From NCBI GenBank assembly GCA_020847045.1, contig JADLCT010000020.1, forward strand, positions 18,655-82,654: a DNA stretch of 64,000 nt. Direction: 5' to 3'. Made by a program: the position numbers and the translations under genes. Under the pieces are notes generated by a model. That model did not search any database. It saw nothing but the letters and a program-made list of their open reading frames with translations, and was not told where the DNA came from. Of the stretch, positions 9,769 through 19,222 are shown in pieces (position 1 is the first letter of the stretch; each line of letters opens with the position of its first letter). This DNA is from Bryobacterales bacterium (lineage in GTDB: Bacteria > Acidobacteriota > Terriglobia > Bryobacterales > Bryobacteraceae).

Positions 9769-10851
9769 ATGAGCTATGGACTGAACATCCGCAAGGAGGC
9801 CGCCCTGGATTTCGCGGCCGTCGGCGCCCTCATCCACCGGTTGGATCCGGGCATCATCCCCTTCCGCAAGGCGTCGCACTGCGACATCCACGTCTCGGGC
9901 GGCGAGTTCAACGTCGCCGCCAACCTGGCCGACTGCTTCGGCATGAAGACGGGCGTGGTTTCGGCGATGGTCGATTATCCGATCGGCGATCTGATTGCCG
10001 AACGCGTGCGGGCGATGGGCGTGCACGGCTTTTACAAGCATTTCAAACACAACGGAGTGAACGGCCCGAACATGGCCACCGTGTACTCGGACCGGGGGCA
10101 GGGCGTGCGCGCTCCCGTGGTGTTCTACAACCGCTCGAACGAGGCCGCGGCGGCGCTCAAGCCCGGCGACTTCGACTGGGCGTCGATGTTCGCGGGCGGC
10201 GTGCGCTGGTTCCACTCCGGCGGCATCTTCGCGGCGCTTTCGGAAACGACCTCCGAGGTCATCATCGAAGGCATGAAAGCCGCCAAAGCGGCGGGCGCCA
10301 TCGTGAGCTTCGATCTGAACTTCCGCGCCAAGCTGTGGAACATCTGGGGCGGCGAGCAGAAGGCCGTCGAGGTGATCGCGCGGATTGTCGACAACGTCGA
10401 TGTTCTCGTCGGCAACGAGGAGGATTTGCAGAAAGGCCTCGGCATTCCGGGCCCGGAGATGGCGGCGAAGTCGAAGCTCGACCCGAGCACCTTCTTCGGC
10501 ATGATCGGCCAGGTGGTGAAGAAGCATCCCAAGGTGAAGATCGTGGCGACAACGCTGCGCGAAGTGCACTCGACCAACAGGCACTCCTGGAGCGCCGTGG
10601 CCTGGGTGGACGGCAAGACCTATCAGGCGCCGACGGCCGAGTTGGATGTGTTGGACCGTGTCGGTGGCGGCGACGGCTACGCGGCGGGCTTCATTTACGG
10701 CATCCTCACCGGCCGCGAACCGCAAGAGGCCGTGAACCTGGGCTGGGCGCACGGCGCCCTGCTGACCACCTTCCCCGGCGACACGACGATGGCCACCGTG
10801 GACCAGGTGGAGGCGTTCGCCAAGGGCGGGTCGGCGCGCATTCAGCGCTAG
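9769..10851 (+). CDS. PfkB family sugar kinase (2-dehydro-3-deoxygluconokinase-like)
   Basis: GGEFNVAANLA ...DVLDRVGGGDGYAAGFIYG (PfkB signatures). Confidence 0.88.
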   Translation: MSYGLNIRKEAALDFAAVGALIHRLDPGIIPFRKASHCDIHVSGGEFNVAANLADCFGMKTGVVSAMVDYPIGDLIAERVRAMGVHGFYKHFKHNGVNGPNMATVYSDRGQGVRAPVVFYNRSNEAAAALKPGDFDWASMFAGGVRWFHSGGIFAALSETTSEVIIEGMKAAKAAGAIVSFDLNFRAKLWNIWGGEQKAVEVIARIVDNVDVLVGNEEDLQKGLGIPGPEMAAKSKLDPSTFFGMIGQVVKKHPKVKIVATTLREVHSTNRHSWSAVAWVDGKTYQAPTAELDVLDRVGGGDGYAAGFIYGILTGREPQEAVNLGWAHGALLTTFPGDTTMATVDQVEAFAKGGSARIQR

Positions 10852-10895
10852 CGCGAAACTTCACGAAACGCGGGGAAGGGGGTGGACCGCGCGGC

Positions 10896-11909
10896 TCAAC
10901 CCTTTCCCGTGCGATGCGCCACGGCGATGGCGTCCCGCAGGCGGTCCCAGCTGAGGGCGGCATCCACGGTGCAGTCGGCGCCAAGAATGAACTGGCCCGG
11001 CGCGCTGTGGATGGCCCGCTTTACCTCGGCCTCCACCTGCGCGCTGGTTCCTTTGGCCAGGATACCGTGACGGTCCAGTCCGCCCATGCACGGTCTCCCG
11101 AAATGGCTGTTGATCTGCTGCCAGCTCAGTTGCCGAGTGGTGAGCTTGGGATTGCAGTTGACGGCATGGCCGGGGTAGTCGCGCACGGCATCGTAGTCCG
11201 CGTAGGGCGCGTTGTAATCGCACACGTGCAGAATGTTGAACGCGCAGGAGCGCTGCGCCTCGCGCATGGCAACGAGATCGGCCGGCTTCACATACTTCGT
11301 GAACAGATCCCGGTTGGCGAGCAGACCCGCCTCCGAACCTTGCGTGGACATATAGAAGCCGTCGACGCCCGCCTGAATGCAGGCCTTCACGAAGATCATC
11401 TGGCTTTCGGTGAGGACATCGAGCCCCTTTTTCACGGCGTCCGGATTCTCGGCCAGATGCTGCCGGAGCACGGGCGGCGTGGCGCACTGGCCGGCCGACA
11501 TATAGGGTGAGTAGAGCGTCATCAGTATGAGCGCATCCTTCTTGGCGCCGCGCACCAGGTCGCGCACGGTTACCAGAAGGGGCTCGTAAAACCCGATCTT
11601 GCGCAGCGTGAGTTTCGACCAGTCGGAAGGCTTCGCAAGAAAGGTTTGACGTTCGTACGCCTGCTCGAACTGGATCTTCACGAAGTCCATGTCCGTATGC
11701 CGGAAGAACTCCATGTGCCGCCGGGCGGCGGCGGAGCCGTTCTTGTAACCGGAGCCGAAATGGAGGAAAAAGGCGGCTGGGGTGTAGTGCGGGTCGGTGG
11801 CGCCGGCCAGCCACTGCATCATCCGCTCCCGCTTGTTGCGCGGCGCGGCGCTGGCTGCCAAAGAGGAAGCGGCAAAGGCCGCCGAGCGGAGGAAAAGTCG
11901 TCGTTTCAT
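10896..11909 (-). CDS. Uroporphyrinogen decarboxylase-family protein with N-terminal export signal
   Basis: MKRRLFLRSAAFAASSLAASAA leader; URO-D-like body (...GGLDRHGILAKGTSAQVEAEVKRAI...FILGADCTVD). Confidence 0.75.
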   Translation of the reverse strand: MKRRLFLRSAAFAASSLAASAAPRNKRERMMQWLAGATDPHYTPAAFFLHFGSGYKNGSAAARRHMEFFRHTDMDFVKIQFEQAYERQTFLAKPSDWSKLTLRKIGFYEPLLVTVRDLVRGAKKDALILMTLYSPYMSAGQCATPPVLRQHLAENPDAVKKGLDVLTESQMIFVKACIQAGVDGFYMSTQGSEAGLLANRDLFTKYVKPADLVAMREAQRSCAFNILHVCDYNAPYADYDAVRDYPGHAVNCNPKLTTRQLSWQQINSHFGRPCMGGLDRHGILAKGTSAQVEAEVKRAIHSAPGQFILGADCTVDAALSWDRLRDAIAVAHRTGKG

Positions 11910-12013
11910 GGCAGATCCTTCCACCGCCGCAATGGCGTGCAGGGCCGGTTGCGCAGCGGCAAGACAATCATACCGGAGGCCGCGCCACGGCGTGACGTAC
12001 ACTGCAAGGGTAA

Positions 12014-12940
12014 ATGAATCAACCGCGTTTTCCGCAGGGCATTCTGGTGAGTTGCGAGATTCCATGGGACGGCCGTGAAGAGCTGATCGAGGATCTCTTT
12101 CGAGACGAGGTGCGCCGGGCCATCCGCCACGGCTTCCGTCACCTCTATGTGTTTGGCACCGCCGGCGAGGGGCACGCCGTCGATACCCGGCGCTTCCGCC
12201 AGGTTGTGCAGGTGTTCGCTGAGGAGACACGGGACCCCGCGCTTACGCCGCAGGTTGGCGTGATTGCGCTTTCCACCGCCCAGTTTCACGAGCGCCTGCG
12301 AATTGCCTACGACGCGGGATTTCGCATGTTCCAGATCTCACTGCCCAGTTGGGGCGCGTTGACCGATCAGGAGGTCCTGACCTTCTTTCGCGACGTCTGC
12401 GGCGCATTTCCGGACGCGCGGTTTCTGCACTACAACCTGGCGCGGAGCAAGCGCGTCCTTACCGCCGGTGACTACCGCCGGCTGATCGATGAGATTCCGA
12501 ATCTCGTCGCCACCAAGAACACCGGGCTTACGCCGCGCGGGATCACCGAGATGCTGCGCAAGGCCGGCGCTTTGCAACACTTCGGCGCCGAGGACCAGTT
12601 CGCCACCGGCTGCCTTACGGGCGAGTGCTCGCTGCTGAGTTCATCCGGCAAAGCGTTCCCGGCAAAAGCACGGCGCTTTTTTGAGCTGGGCGTAACAAAG
12701 CAGTTCGGCGAGTTGTTTCCCATGCTGGCCGAATACCACAGGGTGATCGACGAGATCCTGCTGGAGCCCGCGGCGGGGTTGCAACTGATGGACGGCGCCT
12801 ACGATAAGGCGATGGTGCGGCTGGCCACTCCGGAATTTCCGCTGCGCCTGCTTTCGCCCTACTCGGCCATGCCGGACGAGGTGTTTGAAACCTGCCGCAA
12901 GACGCTGCACGAGCGATACCGTGACTGGCTGCGCTCTTGA
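12014..12940 (+). CDS. Dihydrodipicolinate synthase / N-acetylneuraminate lyase family
   Basis: DapA-type TIM barrel: GTAGEGHAV, HYNLARSKRVL, LVATKNTGL (Schiff-base Lys). Confidence 0.82.
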   Translation: MNQPRFPQGILVSCEIPWDGREELIEDLFRDEVRRAIRHGFRHLYVFGTAGEGHAVDTRRFRQVVQVFAEETRDPALTPQVGVIALSTAQFHERLRIAYDAGFRMFQISLPSWGALTDQEVLTFFRDVCGAFPDARFLHYNLARSKRVLTAGDYRRLIDEIPNLVATKNTGLTPRGITEMLRKAGALQHFGAEDQFATGCLTGECSLLSSSGKAFPAKARRFFELGVTKQFGELFPMLAEYHRVIDEILLEPAAGLQLMDGAYDKAMVRLATPEFPLRLLSPYSAMPDEVFETCRKTLHERYRDWLRS

Positions 12941-12965
12941 GATTTTCGAAGGACTGACTGAATAT

Positions 12966-13043
<78 letters not shown>

Positions 13044-13216
13044 ACTGGGTGGTGGCGCACCTTGCGGAGCAAAGCGCGCTTTTTCCAACATAGCACGGTG
13101 CGGCCGCCGGGCGCTACACTTGCAGACGATTCTGGAGAGGCCGGCGGACCCGGGCCGAAATGTTGACGCATTCCGGCCCGGAACCGAGCAGCTTTTACAG
13201 GTAGAGCGGGAGGGGT

Positions 13217-15358
13217 ATGCGGCTCGTCTTCTTTCTTCTCAGCGCCATGTTGCTCGAGGCGCTTCCTCTGCGGCAGGAATCAGGCACGTTCCTCGGAGGA
13301 ACGGCGGCGGACCTGGCCCAACATGTGCGCGCCGACTCCGAAGGCAACGTGATCGTGGCGGGCATCACCTCGGGCGGCGGGGCGCCGGTGACCAACTCGA
13401 CGCCGGTTGGCCCGGCTCGCATCGACCGCCTGTATGTGGCGAAGTTTTCACCGCAGGGGACGCTGCTGTGGTCGAATTACTACGGCGGCAACAACCGCGA
13501 GTTCCTGCACAACCTAGCCGTGGATGCCGAGGGCAATATCTACTTGGCTGGGCGTACGATGTCCACCGACTGGCCTTCGCCGTCGGACACCGGGCAAGGT
13601 CTGCTGCTGGCGCTGCGTAAAGACGGCACGGTGAAGTGGGCCAAGGGCTTCAGCGAGGTGGATCGCATCTGGGCCGTGGCGGTGTCGCCGGGCGGCGTCA
13701 TCTATGCCGCGGGGCAGTGCATCACCTTCCGGGAGCCTGTGAATGGCATGCAGGCCAGCTACGGGGGCGGCGAATACGACGCCTTCTTCTTCACCATCAC
13801 ACAGGCCGGCGCCATCACCTCACGATCCTATTACGGCGGCAATGGCAACGACGAGATCTGGGACATCAGCGTCGAGCCCGGCGGCAATCTCAGCGTGGCC
13901 GGCGTCAGCAGTTCCACCAATCTGCCCGCGGCCGCCGCCAACGGCGGCTCGGTGAACCTGTCGCCCGGACGCATGTTCTACGCGAGCATCAACCTGCCTG
14001 GGCGCGCCGTCGCGTTTTTGCGCTCGATTCCCGCGCTGACCGGACGGCCTTACCGCGTGGCCGCTGGAAAAACGGGCGTCTGGGTGGCTGGCTTTGCCGG
14101 GCCCAATCTGGCCATCACCGGAAATGCCTGGCAGAGCACGCTCACCAACACGGAGGACCATTTCCTGGTCCGGATCAACTACGCCGGCGGCGTCATTGGA
14201 TACGCCACCTATCTGCATCCCGTACAAGTTGGCTACGGTCCGGGGCTTTCGATCGACGAAAATGATCGCGCCTTTGTCACGGGGCACCTGCAAGGTCCTC
14301 CGCAGGCGAATCCCTGGCGCGTGACCGCCGACGCGCTGCAACCGGTTCACGGCGGGGCCACGGGCGACGCCTATCTCTTCGTGGTGAACCCAAGCGGGAC
14401 AGTGGACCATGCGACCTTCCTGGGAGGGCCGGGGTTGGAGCGCGGCAACGATGTGGCTTCGCTGGGCGGCGGAAAGTTCGCCTGGCTGGCCACGGCCTAC
14501 GCCGACGGGCTGCCCGTGACGAGTTCCGCGGCGCAGCCGCAGACGCGCGGGCAGGGTGATTTCTGGCTGGGCATCTTTCAGTTGGGCACTCCACCCACGC
14601 CACCGCCCACGCCCCCGCCTACACCACCCACGCCCCAGCCCACGCTCAGTCTGAGCGGAATCCTGAACGCGGCCAGTTATGCCGCGGGCGCGGTGGCGCC
14701 AGGCGAGATCATCACGGTGTATGTGCAAAACGCCGGACCGCCGGTGCTGGCCGGAGCCCAAGTAACGCCGCAAGGCCGCTTTGCCACCATACTCGGCGGC
14801 ACACGCGTGTTATTCGATGGCGTGGCCGCGCCCATGGTGTATGCGCAGAGCGGCCAGGTGTCGGCTATCGTGCCGTATGGTGTGTCGGGACGGAGCACAA
14901 CGGCGGTCCAGGTGGAGTACAAGGACACAAAGTCGAACACGGTGAATGTTCCCGTGGCGGCAGCCGCGCCCGCGCTGTTCACTCTGGATGGCAGACAGGC
15001 GGTAGCCTTGCTCGTCTCCGGGGCGGTGAACGGCCCGGCGGCGCCGGTGGAACGCGGAGGCATCCTCGTCCTCTATGCGACGGGTGAGGGAGACGCCACA
15101 CCGCGGCCGGCCGACGGCGCGGTGGCCAACTACAACACGCTCGCCGAATATCCCCGCCCGAATCAGGAGGTGAAGGTGTTTGCCGGCGGGAAACAGGCCG
15201 CCGTCCAGTACGCCGGGGCGGCCCCGGGGCTAGTGGCGGGTGTCATGCAAGTGAATGTCCAGTTGGACGCCGCGACGCCGGCCGGTGATGCCGTGCCAAT
15301 CACGCTCCAGGTGGGCGGAGCGATGTCGCCTTCCGGCGTCACCGTGGCGGTGCGGTAA
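13217..15358 (+). CDS. Secreted SBBP-type repeat protein with Pro-rich linker and TIGR03437-like C-terminal domain
   Basis: Repeated GGNGNDE.../DAEGNIYLAG-type motifs; TPPPTPPPTPPTP linker; ILNAASYAAGAVAPGEIITVYVQNAGP. Confidence 0.8.
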   Translation: MRLVFFLLSAMLLEALPLRQESGTFLGGTAADLAQHVRADSEGNVIVAGITSGGGAPVTNSTPVGPARIDRLYVAKFSPQGTLLWSNYYGGNNREFLHNLAVDAEGNIYLAGRTMSTDWPSPSDTGQGLLLALRKDGTVKWAKGFSEVDRIWAVAVSPGGVIYAAGQCITFREPVNGMQASYGGGEYDAFFFTITQAGAITSRSYYGGNGNDEIWDISVEPGGNLSVAGVSSSTNLPAAAANGGSVNLSPGRMFYASINLPGRAVAFLRSIPALTGRPYRVAAGKTGVWVAGFAGPNLAITGNAWQSTLTNTEDHFLVRINYAGGVIGYATYLHPVQVGYGPGLSIDENDRAFVTGHLQGPPQANPWRVTADALQPVHGGATGDAYLFVVNPSGTVDHATFLGGPGLERGNDVASLGGGKFAWLATAYADGLPVTSSAAQPQTRGQGDFWLGIFQLGTPPTPPPTPPPTPPTPQPTLSLSGILNAASYAAGAVAPGEIITVYVQNAGPPVLAGAQVTPQGRFATILGGTRVLFDGVAAPMVYAQSGQVSAIVPYGVSGRSTTAVQVEYKDTKSNTVNVPVAAAAPALFTLDGRQAVALLVSGAVNGPAAPVERGGILVLYATGEGDATPRPADGAVANYNTLAEYPRPNQEVKVFAGGKQAAVQYAGAAPGLVAGVMQVNVQLDAATPAGDAVPITLQVGGAMSPSGVTVAVR

Positions 15359-15381
15359 GGCGGGGTATACACTCTTCTCTT

Positions 15382-16380
15382 ATGCGCAAACTCGTCCTTG
15401 CCGCGGCTCTATCCGTGGCTATTTTTGCCCAGGATACGACGAACTTTCCCGTGCTGGGCAAGGTGGTGCGGCTCGATCCGAAATTGGATGAGCTGCTGGC
15501 TCCGGATGCCCGGCTGGAGGTGATCTCCTGCTGTTTCGACTGGTCCGAAGGACCCACCTGGGACCGCAAAGGTGGCTTCCTCCTGTTCTCCGACATCCCG
15601 CGCAACTCGGTGATGAAGTGGAAAGAGGGTGAGGGCATCAGCCTCTTCCTGAAGCCTTCCGGCTACACCGGCGCCGTACCGTATGGCAAGGAGCCCGGCT
15701 CCAACGGGTTGCTCATGGACCCTGAAGGCCGCCTCCTATCGGCCGAGCACGGCGACCGGCGCATTTCGATCCTCTATCCCGACGGCGGCAAGAGAACTCT
15801 TGCCGACAACTATCAAGGCAAGCGGCTGAACTCACCCAACGACCTGACGCGCCACTCCTCCGGCGCCATCTACTTTACCGACCCGCCCTACGGACTGCCC
15901 AACAACGTGAATGACCCGCGCAAGGAGTTGGACTTTCAGGGTGTCTTCCGCGTCACGCCCGGCGGGGCGGTGACGCTGCTCACCCGGGAGATGACGCGCC
16001 CGAACGGCATGGCCTTCTCGCCCGATGAAAAGACGCTGTATGTGGCTCAGTCCGATCCTGAAAAAGCGATCTGGATGGCCTTCCCCGTGAAAGACGATGG
16101 CACGCTCGGCCAGGGGAAGGTGCTCGCCGAGGTTACCGCCATGGTGGGCAAGATGAAGGGCCTGCCCGATGGGCTAAAGGTGGACCGCGCAGGGAATATC
16201 TGGGCCACCGCGCCCGGCGGCATTCACATCATCAGCCCCGAAGGCAGGACGCTAGGCCGCATCGAAACCGGAGAGGCTACCGCCAACTGCGCCTGGGGCG
16301 ACGATGGCTCCACACTGTACATCACCACCGACATGTACCTGACGCGGATCAGGACTCGGACGAAGGGCGCTGGCTGGTAG
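15382..16380 (+). CDS. SMP-30/gluconolactonase/LRE family protein, secreted
   Basis: EGPTWDRKGGFLLFSDIPRNSVMKW, SPNDLTRHSSGAIYFTDPPYGL, GLPDGLKVDRAGNIWATAPGGIHI. Confidence 0.92.
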   Translation: MRKLVLAAALSVAIFAQDTTNFPVLGKVVRLDPKLDELLAPDARLEVISCCFDWSEGPTWDRKGGFLLFSDIPRNSVMKWKEGEGISLFLKPSGYTGAVPYGKEPGSNGLLMDPEGRLLSAEHGDRRISILYPDGGKRTLADNYQGKRLNSPNDLTRHSSGAIYFTDPPYGLPNNVNDPRKELDFQGVFRVTPGGAVTLLTREMTRPNGMAFSPDEKTLYVAQSDPEKAIWMAFPVKDDGTLGQGKVLAEVTAMVGKMKGLPDGLKVDRAGNIWATAPGGIHIISPEGRTLGRIETGEATANCAWGDDGSTLYITTDMYLTRIRTRTKGAGW

Positions 16381-16594
16381 CCGGCCCGCTGGACTCCTTG
16401 CCGCCCATTACGCCAGACTTCTCGGCCTTCTCCTTGGCCCAGATGAGCAGCCGCTTAACCGGCGGAATGTAGTCGCCCAGAATGACCAGTCCTGGAATCA
16501 GGAACACCCAGCCCGGCATGATGGGCAGAAGCAGCCCGGCGATCCCCAGAAGGACCAGACCAACGCCGAGTGCCATTCGAAGCGCGTGACGCAT
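16349..16594 (-). CDS. PGPGW-type small transmembrane protein
   Basis: LVLLGIAGLLLPIMPGWVFLIPGLVILGDYIPPVKRLL; 3' end overlaps SMP-30 gene by 32 bp. Confidence 0.75.
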   Translation of the reverse strand: MRHALRMALGVGLVLLGIAGLLLPIMPGWVFLIPGLVILGDYIPPVKRLLIWAKEKAEKSGVMGGKESSGPATSQRPSSES

Positions 16595-17132
16595 AAGGGA
16601 AAAGTGGGGGAACCCTCCACCTCCATTATCCTCTGACTCCCGCCGCGCGCTGACCGTTTCCGAATCCAGTGGCGATTCGGAGACTCACGCCGTCTGTCAC
16701 CAGCGCGCGCCGTCGCTTTCCTATGCAAGATTCTTATAATCCGGCTGGCATTCGCAGAGGATGCCGAGCCATTCCCGATCGACGCACCGCTGACGCGCCG
16801 CACGGCTTTTTGCCCGGCAGCGATGACCACCGTCCAGCAAAAATAATGATTCAAAAGCGGTTATAGGCTAGGCTTTCAAATGGCACTCGTTGGCTTTCGA
16901 TCCTCGTGCACCACGAACCGCTGGAGAGAACAGGGAAAAAGTTAAAATATACGCAATATATTCGTACAATATTCGAAATTTCTTTGTCTACCCATAGGCT
17001 TACAGCTCCCGGAGCAGCCGCTTCCACTCTCTCACAGTTGTAAACGACAAAGCCCTTAGCATTGTGTTTACAAGCGAATACGAGCAGGCTCGATAGGACT
17101 GTAGTACTAGAACCTTGGTTCCGAAGGCATTC

Positions 17133-17157
17133 GGTCAAACTATTGACCCGTCCGGGT
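17133..17157 (+). promoter_or_regulatory. Two overlapping hairpins in leader of PilZ gene (possible attenuator)
   Basis: GGTCAA-acta-TTGACC (17133-17148) and ACCCG-tc-CGGGT (17146-17157) share ACC. Confidence 0.3.
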
Positions 17158-17178
17158 GAAACCCTTAGATTTAGGTTA

Positions 17179-17514
17179 ATGCAAGCAGACCAGCGAAAAT
17201 CCAAGCGGTTCGACCTCCGACTTCACATTGAGCTGATCCGCACCGGTAACGAGCCGATTAACCGCGTAACCGAAACCCGGAACGTCAGTTCCGGGGGCGT
17301 GCTGTTCGACAGCGAGAGCCAGTTGCCCGTCGGTGACCCGATCGAATACTTTCTAACACTTCCCACCAATGGTAAGGAAGGCAACAACGTCCGCTTGCAC
17401 TGCATGGGCACGATTATCCGCACCGAATCGAGCCAAAAGCGTAACAAGAAGGAAAAGCCTTTCCACGTGGCCGCCACGCTGGAACGCTACGAGTTCGTCC
17501 GTCACACGCGTTAA
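17179..17514 (+). CDS. PilZ domain protein
   Basis: QRKSKRFDLRLHIELIR ... TRNVSSGGVLFDSE (RxxxR and (D/N)xSxxG c-di-GMP motifs). Confidence 0.87.
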   Translation: MQADQRKSKRFDLRLHIELIRTGNEPINRVTETRNVSSGGVLFDSESQLPVGDPIEYFLTLPTNGKEGNNVRLHCMGTIIRTESSQKRNKKEKPFHVAATLERYEFVRHTR

Positions 17515-17618
17515 CACGCGCCCCTAACCCACCCGGCCACCGCCAGACGCCTGGCATACGATAAAATCTCGGTGTCCGCCCCCACTGCTTACCGCCCCGT
17601 CAGCCGATAAGCGAACAG

Positions 17619-19142
17619 GTGGAGCGCTTACTTTACGCCGCGACGAATTCCTCAGGTGCGCCCAGCATGGAGCTTGACGGTATCGAATCTTATCTTGGCC
17701 AACCCCTCATGGACGAGGCATCCATTGGCTTGGTGGTCACCGATGCGAGGGGAGACATTGTACGCGTGAACTCCGGCTTCACCGCGCTCACCGGGTACTC
17801 GCCCGAGGAGGTGCTGGGACGGAACCCGCGCATGTTGAAGTCCGACCTCACGCCCGTGGCCGTCTACCGGGAGATGTGGTCCACCATCTCCAACGGCCGC
17901 CCCTGGGTGGGTTATGTGGTCAACCGCAGGAAGAACGGCTCGGTGTATGCGGAGGAGATGAGCATCATCCCGTTTTCGCTGCCGGGGGGCGGAATCGCCC
18001 AGTATGTGGCCATTAAGCGCGACGTCTCGGAGAGGCGCCGGACGGAGACGTTGCACCGGCTGGTGTGGGAAGAGTCCACCGACGCCATGCGGCTGATGAA
18101 TGCCTCGGGTGTGACGGTGCGGGTAAACTCCGCTTACTGCCGCCTGGTGAACAAGCCCCGCCATGAGTTGGAAGGCCAGCCCTTCGCCGTCATCTATGAA
18201 GACCACCGGCGCGAGCAGATTTTCGCCCGCTTCCGGCAGAAGTTGGCGCGGAACGCCATCGCGCGAATCTTCGAGCGCGAACATGTGCTGTGGGACGGTT
18301 CGCGGCGCTGGCTGGAGGTGAACACCTCTCTGCTCCACCTGGACGGCCAGCAGATGTTGCTGAGTCTGATGCGCGACATCACGCCGCGCAAATCCGTCGA
18401 GGTGGAACTGCGCGAGGCCAAGCAACGCGCCGAAGTCGCCAGCCGAGCCAAAAGCGAGTTCCTGGCCAACATGAGCCACGAGTTCCGGACGCCCATGAAC
18501 GGCATTCTTGGCATGCAGTCGCTCGCGTTGTCCACCAGCCTCACCAAGGAGCAGCGGGAACTAATTGAAACCGCGAACGGCTCCGCGCAGCAGTTATTGG
18601 GCCTGCTCAACGACCTCCTCGACTTCAGCCATCTCGAAACGGACCGCATCGCCCTCAAGCAGGCCAGCTTTTCTCCCTCCGTGCTCTTCGATGAGGTCGT
18701 GACGGCTGGGCAATTCGAGGCCGCGCGGAAGGGCCTCGTATTATCGGGACTGATGCGGGAACAGTGCCCGCCCCGGCTGGAAGGCGACGCTCCCCGTCTT
18801 CGCCAGGTGATGAACAAGCTGGTGGCCAACGCCATCAAGTTCACCGACAGGGGTACGATCACCGTGAATGCCGGATGCCAGCCGGCTGGCGACGGATGGA
18901 CCGACCTCAACTTCTCCGTTCGCGACACGGGCGTGGGGATTCCCGACGGCGAGGTGGAGTCCATCTTCGACCCGTTTCATCAGGCCGACCGCTCCACGAC
19001 ACGGCGCTTCGGAGGCGCCGGCATCGGTCTGGCCATCTGTGCCCGGCTGATCCGTCTCATGGGAGGCCGCATCTGGGCCGAGTGCCCCGCCGGTGGCGGC
19101 AGCCTGGTCCAATTCACCGCCCGGCTCCGCCGCCCCGCGTAA
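17619..19142 (+). CDS. PAS-PAS sensor histidine kinase
   Basis: Two PAS domains; NMSHEFRTPMNGILG H-box; NKLVANAIKF N-box; VRDTGVGIPDG; GGAGIGLAI. Likely start 17667. Confidence 0.95.
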   Translation: MERLLYAATNSSGAPSMELDGIESYLGQPLMDEASIGLVVTDARGDIVRVNSGFTALTGYSPEEVLGRNPRMLKSDLTPVAVYREMWSTISNGRPWVGYVVNRRKNGSVYAEEMSIIPFSLPGGGIAQYVAIKRDVSERRRTETLHRLVWEESTDAMRLMNASGVTVRVNSAYCRLVNKPRHELEGQPFAVIYEDHRREQIFARFRQKLARNAIARIFEREHVLWDGSRRWLEVNTSLLHLDGQQMLLSLMRDITPRKSVEVELREAKQRAEVASRAKSEFLANMSHEFRTPMNGILGMQSLALSTSLTKEQRELIETANGSAQQLLGLLNDLLDFSHLETDRIALKQASFSPSVLFDEVVTAGQFEAARKGLVLSGLMREQCPPRLEGDAPRLRQVMNKLVANAIKFTDRGTITVNAGCQPAGDGWTDLNFSVRDTGVGIPDGEVESIFDPFHQADRSTTRRFGGAGIGLAICARLIRLMGGRIWAECPAGGGSLVQFTARLRRPA

Positions 19143-19222
19143 CGCCAGCACGGCATGGCCCAGCCCTAGCCGCCTCCCTTCGCCCGCTTGGCTCATCTCC
19201 CGTTTTCCTGTACGGTAGAGGC

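Noticed and set aside
7771-10752. 993-aa minus-strand ORF
   Set aside because: Antisense to gnd and the PfkB kinase; only its last 121 codons (7771-8136) look like real protein. The rest is a high-GC shadow ORF.
14590-14645. ccacgccacc-type tandem repeat
   Set aside because: Encodes a Pro/Thr linker between domains of the secreted protein; an ordinary interdomain linker.
16349-16380. Overlap of convergent SMP-30 and PGPGW genes considered as misannotation
   Set aside because: Both frames show family-typical sequence; short convergent overlaps are common.
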